The notes below the pieces were generated by a model that was given only the letters and a program-made list of their open reading frames with translations, made no database searches and had not been told where the DNA came from. This document shows, piece after piece, positions 16,121-23,830 of a stretch of 51,542 nucleotides of DNA; the stretch's first letter is position 1, and each line of letters opens with the position of its first letter. Source of the stretch: Planctomycetota bacterium (GTDB taxonomy: Bacteria; Planctomycetota; Phycisphaerae; Phycisphaerales; UBA1924); assembly GCA_024276195.1 (NCBI GenBank), contig JAJRXR010000005.1:1-51542 (forward strand). The letters run 5' to 3'. The translations under genes and the position numbers were made by a program.

Positions 16121-17371
16121 GTGCCGGAACTGATCCAGGGAAACGCCGTCATCGGGCAGTCGGGCGGGCCGACGGCTGTGATCAACGCCTCGCTCGTCGG
16201 GGTGATCGAGGGGCTGCGCCAGGGGGGGGCGGGCTCGCCCGGGAACCCGATCACGAAGATCCTGGGCATGCGCCACGGCGTGAGCGGCCTCGTCCGGGGC
16301 GAGTTCCACGACCTGACGAACATCTCGCCCGATCGTCTCGACCGCCTGGCGGCGACGCCCTCGGCCGGGCTGGGCTCGACGCGCGACAAGCCCGATGCGC
16401 CGTACTGCGAGCGCATCTTCGAGGCGTGCGAGAAGCACAACATCCGGTACTTTTTCTACATCGGTGGCAACGACAGCTCGGACACGTGCCGCATTGTCAA
16501 CGAGCTCTCAAACGAGCGAAACTACGAGCTGCGCTGCTTTCATGTGCCCAAGACGGTGGACAACGATCTGGTGGGCTCGGACCACACGCCCGGGTTCCCC
16601 AGCGCCGCCCGGTTCGTGGCCAAGGCGTGCATGGCCGACTTCATGGACAACATCTCATTGCCCGGGATCAAGATCAACGTGGTGATGGGTCGGCACGCGG
16701 GTTTTTTGACCGCGGCCAGCGCGATGGCGCGGCGCGGGGCGCGGTTCGGGTTTGAGCCGGCGGGCGATGGGCCGCAGTTGATCTATGTTCCCGAGGTCGC
16801 GTTCGATCTGGACCGGTTTGTGCAGGATGTCGCTCAGGTGTACGACAGGCAGGGGCGGTGCCACATCGCGGTGAGCGAGGGGATCCAGGATAAGGAAGGG
16901 CAGTCGATCGGGGCGATGCTGATCCAGGGGCAGGTCGATGACCACGGCAACGTCCAGCTCTCGGGCTCGGGCGCCCTGGGCGACCAGCTCGCCGGCGTGC
17001 TCAAGGCCCGGCTCACGCCCGAGGGGGGCACGGCGCTGCGCGTGCGTGCGGACACGTTCGGGTATGTCCAGCGATGCTTCCCCGATCAGTCGCCCGTGGA
17101 CCTGCGCGAGGCGCGCGGCTCGGGTCGGTTCGCGGCCAGGCTCGCGACCTCGGGCGACCTGGACGGGTCGATCGCGATCGTGCGCACCAGCCCGATCGGC
17201 GTCGATCAGCCGTACGCGGCCCGGTACGAGCGGATCGATCTCTCGGTGGTCGCGGGCAAGACGAGGCACATGCCCGCGGAGTTTCTCGACGGGCACAACA
17301 ACGTGAGCGAGATGTTCTTGGACTACTGCAGGCCGCTGGTGGGGGAGCTTCCGAGCTACGAGCGGTTGTAA
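16121..17371 (+). CDS. pfp: Pyrophosphate-dependent 6-phosphofructokinase
   Basis: 416 residues from GTG 16121. The N-terminal nucleotide/PPi loop is GQSGGPTAVIN; the second is GGNDSSDTC, where Asp in place of the ATP-PFK Gly is the accepted mark of PPi use. The substrate motif PKTVDNDL (with Lys of the PPi type) and VMGRHAGFLTAASAMAR follow. It phosphorylates fructose-6-phosphate reversibly with PPi in the cytosol, serving both glycolysis and gluconeogenesis. The gene is divergent from the amidohydrolase operon with 165 bp between them, so promoters for both must lie there. Downstream are repeats and no clear terminator on this strand. Highly confident family call. Confidence 0.95.
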   Translation: MPELIQGNAVIGQSGGPTAVINASLVGVIEGLRQGGAGSPGNPITKILGMRHGVSGLVRGEFHDLTNISPDRLDRLAATPSAGLGSTRDKPDAPYCERIFEACEKHNIRYFFYIGGNDSSDTCRIVNELSNERNYELRCFHVPKTVDNDLVGSDHTPGFPSAARFVAKACMADFMDNISLPGIKINVVMGRHAGFLTAASAMARRGARFGFEPAGDGPQLIYVPEVAFDLDRFVQDVAQVYDRQGRCHIAVSEGIQDKEGQSIGAMLIQGQVDDHGNVQLSGSGALGDQLAGVLKARLTPEGGTALRVRADTFGYVQRCFPDQSPVDLREARGSGRFAARLATSGDLDGSIAIVRTSPIGVDQPYAARYERIDLSVVAGKTRHMPAEFLDGHNNVSEMFLDYCRPLVGELPSYERL

Positions 17372-17380
17372 GAAAGTCCA

Positions 17381-17590
17381 GGAGGTACGCGGAGAGCGCG
17401 GAGGAGGCGCGGAGGCCGCAGAGGGATACGTCAGGTTTTGGATCTGACCCTCTTGGATTTCTTTGCGATCTCTGGTTGTCTCTGCGATCTTCGCGTTCGT
17501 ATTTTGAAGGCCCCGTGGTCGCTTGTGCTCTCCGGCTCGGTTTGGGGGGGGAAGAGGTACACGGAGGGCGCGGAGAGAGCGCGGAGGGAT
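17381..17590. repeat. GTACGCGGAG-type repeats, several partial copies
   Basis: Purine-rich copies of GGTACGCGGAG...GCGCGGAGG occur at about 17384-17425 and 17557-17590, with an opposite-strand relative (TCTCTGCGATCTTCGCG) around 17477-17495. The same family forms a larger inverted structure at 23609-23743. This fills most of the 316-bp space between the PFK and DUF1579 stops; no gene is seen. Confidence 0.7.
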
Positions 17591-17600
17591 TCGGGGTATT

Positions 17601-17636
17601 GAAAAGAGACGCCGCCCGGGCGTTGGCCCGGGCGGC
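17601..17636 (-). terminator. Intrinsic terminator for the DUF1579 gene
   Basis: A perfect 11-bp stem GCCGCCCGGGC / GCCCGGGCGGC (17611-17636, loop of four bases) followed, on the minus strand, by GTCTCTTTTC. It lies about 50 bp beyond the stop at 17688. A stem of the same type is seen at 41544-41569. Confidence 0.8.
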
Positions 17637-17687
17637 GGATGTTGAGCGTGTTGTCATCGGCGCGATGTCGACGGCAGTGGTGTGTGT

Positions 17688-18380
17688 TTAGCCGCCGCGT
17701 GAGCCCATGCCGCCCATGCCGCCTTGCTTGCCGTGCTCGTTGTGCTTGTCGTGCTCGCCCTGGCCGGTGCGTGTGTAGGTGATCTGACCAGACTGGACCC
17801 ATTCGTCGGCGTACTTGTCGTAGAAGGTGTCGATCATGGTGTTGGCGTCGGGCTGGGCGGAGACGATTTTCATTTCGTGCTCGCCCATGGGGCCGGCGGC
17901 CATGCCGGTGAGGACGAGTTCGTCGCCCTCCATGTTCCCGGTCATGTACAGGATGGAGGTGCCGAAGGAGTCGGCCCAGACGCTGACGTACTGCTTCTTG
18001 GCGTTGTCGTAGCCGGTGATGCTGACGCCTTCGAAGTCCATGCCGGCGAAGCCGCCCGTGTAGCGACCGAGGGTGAAGCGTCCGCCGAGGATTGTTTCGA
18101 GGGACATCACACCCTCGCCCTCGGAGGCCTCGCCCGGGCCCATGGAGAACTTGGTGTGGGCTTTCCAATCGCCCGCGTTGGCGGCGAGCTTGGCGTGATG
18201 CTTGCCGGGTGTCGCGGCTTTCTGCATCATCTTCATCATGGCGTCCATGCCCATCTCGCCCTCGGGCTGGGCGACGAGGGTCATGCTGGGCGCGGCGGAT
18301 GAGCCGGCGTGGTACGAGGTCAGGCCGACGCCTGCGAGCAGGGTGAGGGCGGCGGCGCCGACGAGTGCTGTGCGAATCAT
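17688..18380 (-). CDS. Secreted DUF1579-family protein
   Basis: 230 residues with a signal peptide (MIRTALVGAAALTLLAGVGL). The mature part begins with a Met-rich stretch (GMDAMMKMMQKA) and then shows the DUF1579 pattern: HAKLAANAGDWKAHTKF, LGGRFTLGRYTGGFAGMDFE, SITGYDNAKKQYVSVWADS. It ends in a His/Gly/Met-rich tail (GEHDKHNEHGKQGGMGG). The family is a lipocalin-like beta-barrel common in Planctomycetota and is of unknown function. The His- and Met-rich ends could bind metal; that is inference only. Monocistronic, with its own terminator at 17601-17636. Starts from the ATG at 18380, preceded by GGAGATC. Confidence 0.85.
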   Translation of the reverse strand: MIRTALVGAAALTLLAGVGLTSYHAGSSAAPSMTLVAQPEGEMGMDAMMKMMQKAATPGKHHAKLAANAGDWKAHTKFSMGPGEASEGEGVMSLETILGGRFTLGRYTGGFAGMDFEGVSITGYDNAKKQYVSVWADSFGTSILYMTGNMEGDELVLTGMAAGPMGEHEMKIVSAQPDANTMIDTFYDKYADEWVQSGQITYTRTGQGEHDKHNEHGKQGGMGGMGSRGG

Positions 18381-18609
18381 GTCGATCTCCTTTGTGGGGT
18401 TTTGAGGCCGGGGTCCGGGTCAGGAACCGGGTCAGGAACTGGGGTTGGGATTGGGGTGTGTCATTGTGCCTGTCCGCAGTTGTGCGGCGGGGCGCGTGTG
18501 TCGTGGTCACCGTCACATGAGGCGGTACCAGAACCCGAACATGCTTGCACATCTTGACATGGAAAGCAAGCAGGATTTTCGGACGTACCCGGAGAGCGAT
18601 CGCCCTGAA

Positions 18610-19851
18610 TCAGGCCAGGGAGGCTTTGGAGGGGGTTTCAAGCTCGATAGGGGTGGTGTCAGAAATCTCAAGGCCGAAGGCCTCGAGCCCAGGGAGGGCC
18701 TTGGGGTGGTTGGTCAGGAGGTTGAGCTTGGACAGGCCCAGGGCGCGGAGGATCTGTCCGCCGACGCCGAAATCTCGCTGGTCCATGGGGACGGCATTGC
18801 CCGCGATCGAGTCGGGTCGGGTCAGGTCGGGGGTGTCGGCGCCGGAGTCGAGGGCCGGGCGTCGGATGGCGCTGAGGCGGTCGCTCAGGGGCGTGTCGGC
18901 GCCGTCGATGCCCTCGGGTCGGAGGTAGACAATGGCGCCGCGCCCTTCGCGCTGGATGGCGCGCATCGAGGCGCGGAGCAGGTCGCTGGTGGGCCCGTCG
19001 GAGGAGGCGTTGAGGTCGGAGAAGATGTCGCCGAGCAGGTTGCGTCGGTGCATGCGCACGAGGGTGGGTTCGGGCTGCTCGATGACGCACCCGTCGGCGC
19101 CCAGCGCGCCGACGCCGCCGACGGTCAGCGCGAGGTGCGCGAGCGGGTCAACGACGCTCTCGAAGGCGATGAGGGTGAACTTGCCCTCGGGCGTGCGGAT
19201 CGTTGTTCCCGCGGCGGGGTCGAGGCGTCTGACGAGCGACTCGCGCGCGAGACGATACTCGATGATCGCGGCGATGGAGCACATCTTGAGGTCGTGCTTG
19301 GCGCAGAACTTTTCAAGGTCGGGCACGCGGGCCATCTCGCCGTCGGGGCGGCAGACCTCGATGCCGACGCTTGCCGGGTAGAGCCCGGCCAGGCGGCACA
19401 GGTCCACCATCGCCTCGGTGTGCCCGGTGCGGACAAGGACGCCGCCGTCGCGTGAGCGGAGTGGGTTGATGTGCCCGGGCCTGACGAAGTCGTCGGGGCC
19501 GGAGGTGGGGTTGAGCGCGAGCTTGATGGTGTTGGCGCGTTCGGTGGCGGAGACTCCGGTGGTGAAGCCGTGCTTGGGGGCGCCGTCGATGGTGACGGTC
19601 AGCGGCGTGCCGCGGGCGGAGGTGTTGACGGGCGTCTGCCCGTGCAGGTTCAGGCGGTCGCAGTCGTCGTTCGTGAGCGAGAAGAACATGTACCCGCCGG
19701 CCTGGCGGACCATGAAGTTGACGCCCTCGGGCGAGATAAACTCGGCAGCGATGATCAGATCACCCTCGTTCTCGCGGTTCTCGTCGTCGGTGACGACAAC
19801 CATCTTGCCGGCGCGGAGGTCTGCGAGGATGTCGTCGATGGGGCTGAACAT
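18610..19851 (-). CDS. ribB: 3,4-dihydroxy-2-butanone 4-phosphate synthase fused to degenerate GTP cyclohydrolase II (RibBX-like)
   Basis: 413 residues. Residues 1-205 are a complete RibB domain: DDENRENEGDL (22-32), RPGHINPL and the catalytic RTGHTEA (141-147). It converts ribulose-5-phosphate to the four-carbon riboflavin precursor. Residues 215-400 follow the RibA fold (VRMHRRNLLGDIF; DQRDFGVGGQILRALGLSKL; LLTNHP), but the three zinc cysteines are gone: HSEC is HRRN and the CDCG region reads NASSDG. The catalytic EGRGIG loop reads EGIDGAD. GTP cyclohydrolase II activity is therefore not expected, and a separate RibA should exist elsewhere. The RibBX class of RibB with an inactive RibA-like tail is known; this looks like such a case. 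Monocistronic. Confidence 0.9.
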   Translation of the reverse strand: MFSPIDDILADLRAGKMVVVTDDENRENEGDLIIAAEFISPEGVNFMVRQAGGYMFFSLTNDDCDRLNLHGQTPVNTSARGTPLTVTIDGAPKHGFTTGVSATERANTIKLALNPTSGPDDFVRPGHINPLRSRDGGVLVRTGHTEAMVDLCRLAGLYPASVGIEVCRPDGEMARVPDLEKFCAKHDLKMCSIAAIIEYRLARESLVRRLDPAAGTTIRTPEGKFTLIAFESVVDPLAHLALTVGGVGALGADGCVIEQPEPTLVRMHRRNLLGDIFSDLNASSDGPTSDLLRASMRAIQREGRGAIVYLRPEGIDGADTPLSDRLSAIRRPALDSGADTPDLTRPDSIAGNAVPMDQRDFGVGGQILRALGLSKLNLLTNHPKALPGLEAFGLEISDTTPIELETPSKASLA

Positions 19852-19914
19852 GGGGGATGGTAGGGGGAGGGGGGTGAGTGGCGAAATGGCGAGGTGGTCA
19901 GATCAGTCTTTGGA

Positions 19915-19996
19915 GGCGGGGGCTTCCAGCCCCTGCGCCCTTGCGGGTGGGCTGTCCTGAAGTGGAGCCGGTTGGAAACCGGCTCCACCAAAGCAG
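19915..19996. repeat. Two dispersed repeats ahead of the lipoprotein pair
   Basis: A GGGGCTTCCAGCCCC palindrome at about 19916-19940 is followed by a GGAGCCGGTTGGAAACCGGCTCC copy at 19962-19989. Both families recur elsewhere in the window. They lie between the divergent ribB and lipoprotein genes. Confidence 0.85.
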
Positions 19997-20062
19997 GGCT
20001 TGCTACCATCCCCGCCTGCGCCGCCCACGCCGGGCGGCGATGGAACCACTGAGGGGAACCCC

Positions 20063-20533
20063 ATGTCCACGATCACACGCCGCGTCTTTGCTCTGGCTGC
20101 TCTGTTTGCGATGTCCGTCCTGCTCACCGGGTGCGGCGGGAGCCCGTTCGAGGGCGAATGGACCATGGATAAGGACGCGACGCGCCCGATCATCAAGAGC
20201 GCGATGGAGAAGCAGATGGCATCCGAGGCTGGCGAATCCGGCGGCGCGGCGTTGGACATGATCGACGGGATGCTCGACAAGATGCTCGACGAGATGGACG
20301 CGACGCTGACGGTCAACGCCGACGGCACGTTCATCGGGACGGGCAAGTTCGGCGACAACTAAACCCTCACCGGGACCTGGACCGAGACGGACGGGACCGT
20401 CACCTTCGACGCGGCGGGCGAGCAGGACGACTTTATCGGCACGCTCGACGGCACGTCACTCCGCTTCGCCCCGGCCAACCCCGAGGAGGGCATGCCCGAG
20501 GACTTCGCGATGATCTTCACCAAGAGCAAGTAA
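20063..20533 (+). pseudogene. Lipoprotein gene interrupted by a stop codon
   Basis: The frame starts MSTITRRVFALAALFAMSVL with lipobox LTGC and runs to a TAA at 20360-20362. The same frame then continues without a break to a second TAA at 20531-20533, coding TLTGTWTETDGTVTFDAAGE and ending FTKSK. The full 156-codon product would match its neighbour at 20546-21052 in signal peptide, GGSPFEGEWTMDKD core and a C-terminal strand-rich half. One base change (for example TAC to TAA) would explain the break, so it is recent, a sequencing error, or a site of readthrough. The truncated product (99 residues) keeps the lipidation signal but loses the beta-rich C-terminal third. Confidence 0.8.
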
Positions 20534-20545
20534 GGGCACGAACCA

Positions 20546-21052
20546 ATGCACACCATAACCCGCCGTTTCTTTTCATTGGCTGTCGTTCTCTCGATGGGGT
20601 TCTTGCTGACTGGTTGTGGCGAGAGTCCGTTTGTGGGCGCCTGGCGTCTGGATCAGGATCAGACGCTTCCCCATGTCGTTGAGCGAGTCATGAGCGATGT
20701 GGCGTCTTCGTCCGAAGAGCAGCCAAGCGAAGAGGCGAAGGACTTTGCCAACGAACTGACTCGTCCGATCTTTGAGGGCATAGCTCGCGGTATGGTTGAA
20801 GCCATGGATAGCACGTTGGTGATCAATGACGATGCGACCTTCACGTTAGCAAGCCTCACGGCAGATGTTGAGCCAGTCGTCGGCATCTGGTCAGAATCGG
20901 ATGGTGTCGCGACTTTCACCTTCACGATGAACGGGTTTGCTTTCAACTCGACCGCGATCCTCCAGGAAGGTTCGCTCCGCTACACCATTCAAGGTCCGCC
21001 GGATAAGAAGATGAATGAGCTGCACATGATGTACGTCCGCGAAGTGGAGTGA
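20546..21052 (+). CDS. Lipoprotein, paralogue of the preceding interrupted gene
   Basis: 168 residues. Signal peptide MHTITRRFFSLAVVLSMGFL with lipobox LTGC, then SPFVGAWRLDQDQTLPHVVE, parallel to the previous gene's SPFEGEWTMDKDATRP. A helical middle (about 45-85) is followed by strands (STLVINDDATFTLASL, VVGIWSESDGVATFTFTMN, LRYTIQGPP), suggesting a lipocalin-like half barrel. Function unknown. Its GC is clearly lower and its third positions more mixed than in the first copy, so the two paralogues are not a fresh duplication, or one was acquired. It begins 12 bp after the end of the interrupted gene and is followed after 9 bp by the methyltransferase. Confidence 0.75.
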   Translation: MHTITRRFFSLAVVLSMGFLLTGCGESPFVGAWRLDQDQTLPHVVERVMSDVASSSEEQPSEEAKDFANELTRPIFEGIARGMVEAMDSTLVINDDATFTLASLTADVEPVVGIWSESDGVATFTFTMNGFAFNSTAILQEGSLRYTIQGPPDKKMNELHMMYVREVE

Positions 21053-21061
21053 GCATTCGTC

Positions 21062-21736
21062 ATGGACATGACGCCCGAGCGGTGGCAGGCGACCTGCTCG
21101 TACCTCGACGACGTGTTCGGCGTCGAGGACGAGCGGATGTCGTCGCTCATGCGCAGGGCGGTTGAGGCGGGGTTGCCGGATATAGCCGTCAGCGCGAGCG
21201 TCGGGCGCCTCTTGCTGCTGCTGGTCAAGATCACCGGCGCGCGCACGATCATCGAGGTCGGCACGCTCGCGGGGTACTCCGGCGCCTGGCTGGCGCGCGG
21301 GCTGGCGCCGGGCGGGCGGCTCATTACCATCGAGCCGGTGGACCTGCATGCCGACTTCGCCCAGCGCGAGTTCGATGCTCTGGGTCTGGGCGAATGCGTC
21401 GAGCTTCGGCGCGGGCTGGGGCTGGACGTGCTGCCCGGGCTGGTGAGCGAACTGGGCGAGTCCAGCGTGGATGTGGTTTTCTTAGACGCGATCAAGAGCG
21501 AGTACCCGGGATACTTCCCGCACGCCAAACGCCTGTTGCGCCCGGGGGGGCTGCTGATCGCCGACAATGCGCTCGGGGGCGGGGACTGGTGGATCGACGA
21601 TCCCGAGGGCGTCAATGAATCCCGCGACGGGGCTGATCGGCTGAACCGGATGGTGGCCGCGGACGAACAGTTCGATGCGGCCTGCGTGCCGATCCGCGAG
21701 GGGGTTCTGGTGGCGAGGAGGAGAGCGGGCAGATGA
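21062..21736 (+). CDS. O-methyltransferase, caffeoyl-CoA/catechol type (family 3)
   Basis: 224 residues. SAM-binding motif I is IIEVGTLAGYSGAWLARGL (residues about 61-79) followed by the acidic loop ITIEPVDLH; DVVFLDAIKSEYPGYF is the metal/substrate region and GGLLIADNALGGG the classic motif with the D-N pair. This class methylates hydroxyl groups of small aromatic or CoA-linked acceptors with a divalent metal; the substrate here is unknown. ATG 21062 lies 9 bp after the lipoprotein stop, and its own stop overlaps the next ATG (ATGA), so it is cotranscribed with both neighbours. Confidence 0.88.
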   Translation: MDMTPERWQATCSYLDDVFGVEDERMSSLMRRAVEAGLPDIAVSASVGRLLLLLVKITGARTIIEVGTLAGYSGAWLARGLAPGGRLITIEPVDLHADFAQREFDALGLGECVELRRGLGLDVLPGLVSELGESSVDVVFLDAIKSEYPGYFPHAKRLLRPGGLLIADNALGGGDWWIDDPEGVNESRDGADRLNRMVAADEQFDAACVPIREGVLVARRRAGR

Positions 21737-23115
21737 AGATTCTCACACAAGCCTCACTCACGGCCCTGCTCGCCTGTTTGTTGATGGCAGTCGGTCCCCA
21801 GCGACAAGCACAGGCTGACGACATCATGGTTGAGTGGTTGCGGTTCGAGTTGATGACACCGGGCGGCGCCATGCCCTTTGTGGGCGGATTGACGAAGGTC
21901 GCGGTGAAGGACGAGAACGCCGTTCTCGGAAAGCGATATGTCCCTGCGTTTGTTATCCGCAACGGCGAAGAGATGATCTGGTCCACTGATGTCGAGATCG
22001 AGACGGATTCATATCCCTCGATACATGACAAGCTGGCTGACACGAGAATCATCCGACGGTATCGGGTGGGGTTTCCGCAGTACGCGTCGGAGTTGACGAT
22101 TGAGATGGTGCGTGGGCGGAACGTGCCTGTATTCGGGCGCGGCGTCTGGCGGAAGCAGCGCGGCGCCGGCTCAGTTGAAGTGCCGTTGATCGCTTTCGCG
22201 TCAGAACCAGAGCCGGACAAATGGCCCAGCCGCTTTGAGCACTCACCCGATGAAACAAAGGTATCGGCAGGCGTCTCTGAGATTTCGGGACGCTGGAGAG
22301 TTCGCTTCTCTGAGTCCGATGACGACGCCGTCGGTGAGTTCCAGGTGAGCGCGAAAACCGGCCTCGTCACGGGCACGTTCCTCACTACGACCGGCGACTA
22401 CCGCTATCTCGCCGGGCGGGTAGATGGCAACCTCCTTCGCCTCTCCACCTTCGACGGCGCCCACGCCTTTCTCTTCAAAGCAACCCTCCAGCCCGACGGC
22501 TCGCTCAAGGGTGACTTCTGGTCGGGCAACTGGTGGCACGAAACCTGGACCGCCGTGCGCGATGACGACGCGGCCCTGCCCGACGCGATGGATGAAACCG
22601 TGTGGCGGGGCGACACACCCCTCGAAGAGCTGGCTTTCAAGGATCTTGATGGCCAGCCCAGGTCCGTCGCCCAGGCGATGGACGCGCTCGACGCGGACGG
22701 CGCCAGAGCCACCATCCTCCTCGTCTTCGGCTCGTGGTGCCCCAACTGCGCCGACGCGACCGAGTACCTCGTCGAGCTACAGCAGCGCTACCACGCTCGC
22801 GGCCTGCGCGTCCTCGGCCTCGCCTTTGAGCTGACCGGCGACATCGAGCGCGACGCGCGGCAGGTGCGGATCCACCAGGAGCATCACGGCGCCGAGTGGC
22901 CCGTGCTCGTCGCGGGGTTGTCCGACAAGGATGAAGCCTCGAAGGCGTTCCCGGTGCTCGACAAAATCCGCTCGTACCCCACGGCCGTGTTCATGGACAG
23001 CGAACGCGAAGCCGTCGCTATCTGGACCGGCTTCAGCGGCCCGGCGACCGGGGAGGCGAACGTCGAGCTTCGCCGGCGCTGGGAGGGCGTGATCGAAGGG
23101 ATGCTCAAGGATTGA
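21733..23115 (+). CDS. Exported protein with C-terminal TlpA-like thioredoxin domain
   Basis: 460 residues with a signal peptide (residues 1-28, ending QAQA). The C-terminal part (about 290-460) is a TlpA/ResA-like thioredoxin domain: ATILLVFGSWCPNCADATEY carries the active-site CPNC, and RSYPTAVFMDSE holds the cis-proline. The N-terminal 270 residues are a beta-rich domain of a kind often found before such thioredoxins (GRWRVRFSESDDDAVGEFQV, LKGDFWSGNWWHETWTAV). It probably reduces or isomerises disulfides in the periplasm. Base composition changes sharply near 22370: the first half is AT-richer, the thioredoxin half very GC-rich. Coupled to the methyltransferase by ATGA. Confidence 0.88.
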   Translation: MKILTQASLTALLACLLMAVGPQRQAQADDIMVEWLRFELMTPGGAMPFVGGLTKVAVKDENAVLGKRYVPAFVIRNGEEMIWSTDVEIETDSYPSIHDKLADTRIIRRYRVGFPQYASELTIEMVRGRNVPVFGRGVWRKQRGAGSVEVPLIAFASEPEPDKWPSRFEHSPDETKVSAGVSEISGRWRVRFSESDDDAVGEFQVSAKTGLVTGTFLTTTGDYRYLAGRVDGNLLRLSTFDGAHAFLFKATLQPDGSLKGDFWSGNWWHETWTAVRDDDAALPDAMDETVWRGDTPLEELAFKDLDGQPRSVAQAMDALDADGARATILLVFGSWCPNCADATEYLVELQQRYHARGLRVLGLAFELTGDIERDARQVRIHQEHHGAEWPVLVAGLSDKDEASKAFPVLDKIRSYPTAVFMDSEREAVAIWTGFSGPATGEANVELRRRWEGVIEGMLKD

Positions 23116-23116
23116 T

Positions 23117-23187
23117 GGTGGTGGGGCAGGCGTCCCGCCTGCCGGTGTGCCATCATTCATGGCAGGCGGGACGCCTGCCCCACCCTT
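23117..23187. repeat. Head-to-head pair of GGCAGGCGTCCCGCCTGCC palindromes
   Basis: A left copy at about 23124-23144 and a right copy (GGCAGGCGGGACGCCTGCC) at 23161-23181, within larger facing arms starting GTGGGGCAGG and ending CCTGCCCCAC. The whole can form one long hairpin. It separates the thioredoxin gene from the AhpD-like gene. Related cores occur in the phosphohexomutase and near 8350. Confidence 0.85.
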
Positions 23188-23201
23188 TCCTACCCTTGCC
23201 C

Positions 23202-23555
23202 ATGAACCGATACGAACAGTTCCAGGCGTTCCGCGCCGAGATGAACGAGAAGATTCTCGCCCGCGGCACCACCACGACAAAGCGATTCTTCAACCTCGAC
23301 ACCAAGGCTTACGAGGCGGGCGCGCTCGACGCCAAGACCAAGGAACTGTTGGGCCTCTCAGCCAGCATGGTCCTGCGCTGTGACGACTGCATCGCGTACC
23401 ACGTTGATCAGGCGATCAGTGCGGGCGCGACGGACGACGAGCTGTCCGAGACGTTCGACATCGCGCTGATCGTGGGCGGCTCGATCGTGATCCCGCACCT
23501 GCGGCGTGCGGTGGAGTTTGTTGAGCAGTGCCGGGCGGCGGGCGCCTCCGACTGA
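23202..23555 (+). CDS. Carboxymuconolactone decarboxylase/AhpD-like protein
   Basis: 117 residues from ATG 23202; earlier in-frame codons translate the dispersed repeat and are rejected. The AhpD fold is indicated by LDAKTKELLGLSASMVLRCD followed by DCIAYHVDQAISAGATDDEL, with the redox/catalytic C-D-D-C pair and the H four residues later, as in AhpD-type carboxymuconolactone decarboxylase family proteins. Such proteins either act as alkylhydroperoxidases or in proton-relay chemistry. Its place after a thioredoxin-domain gene fits a redox role, though the thioredoxin is exported and this protein has no signal peptide. No terminator is seen before the large inverted repeat at 23552. Confidence 0.88.
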   Translation: MNRYEQFQAFRAEMNEKILARGTTTTKRFFNLDTKAYEAGALDAKTKELLGLSASMVLRCDDCIAYHVDQAISAGATDDELSETFDIALIVGGSIVIPHLRRAVEFVEQCRAAGASD

Positions 23556-23803
23556 GCCGGGAGCGCCAGCGACCCGGGGTTCGGACGATCCTGAACCATG
23601 CGAGGAGAGGCGGTACGCGGAGGTCGCGGAGTTGGACGCGGAGGGCGCGGAGAGGAGAAGATTTGGTTCAAGACTTTGCGGTCTTCCCACAAAGAATCCT
23701 CTCCGCGCTCTTCGCAATCTCTCCGCGCCCTCCGCGTACCGCCTTTGAGACGTAGACGCGAAGTAAAGAGAAGACCCTGGGGCGCTGGCGTTTCCGGCTC
23801 GGT
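23552..23803. repeat. Nested inverted repeats of two families
   Basis: Outer arms: GAGCCGGGAGCGCCAGCGAC (about 23553-23572) against a facing copy ending TTTCCGGCTCGGT (about 23773-23803). Inner arms: GCGGTACGCGGAGG... (23609-23654) against ...CCTCCGCGTACCGC (23699-23743). The whole 250-bp gap before the CCA-adding gene can fold into a long cruciform. No gene is seen. The outer family recurs at 37588-37688, the inner one at 17381-17590. Confidence 0.85.
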
Positions 23804-23830
23804 GGGGCGGGGGGCACTACACTCGCGCGT

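Noticed and set aside
23112-23201. N-terminal extension of the AhpD-like protein
   Set aside because: It only translates the dispersed palindrome; the family N-terminus begins at 23202.
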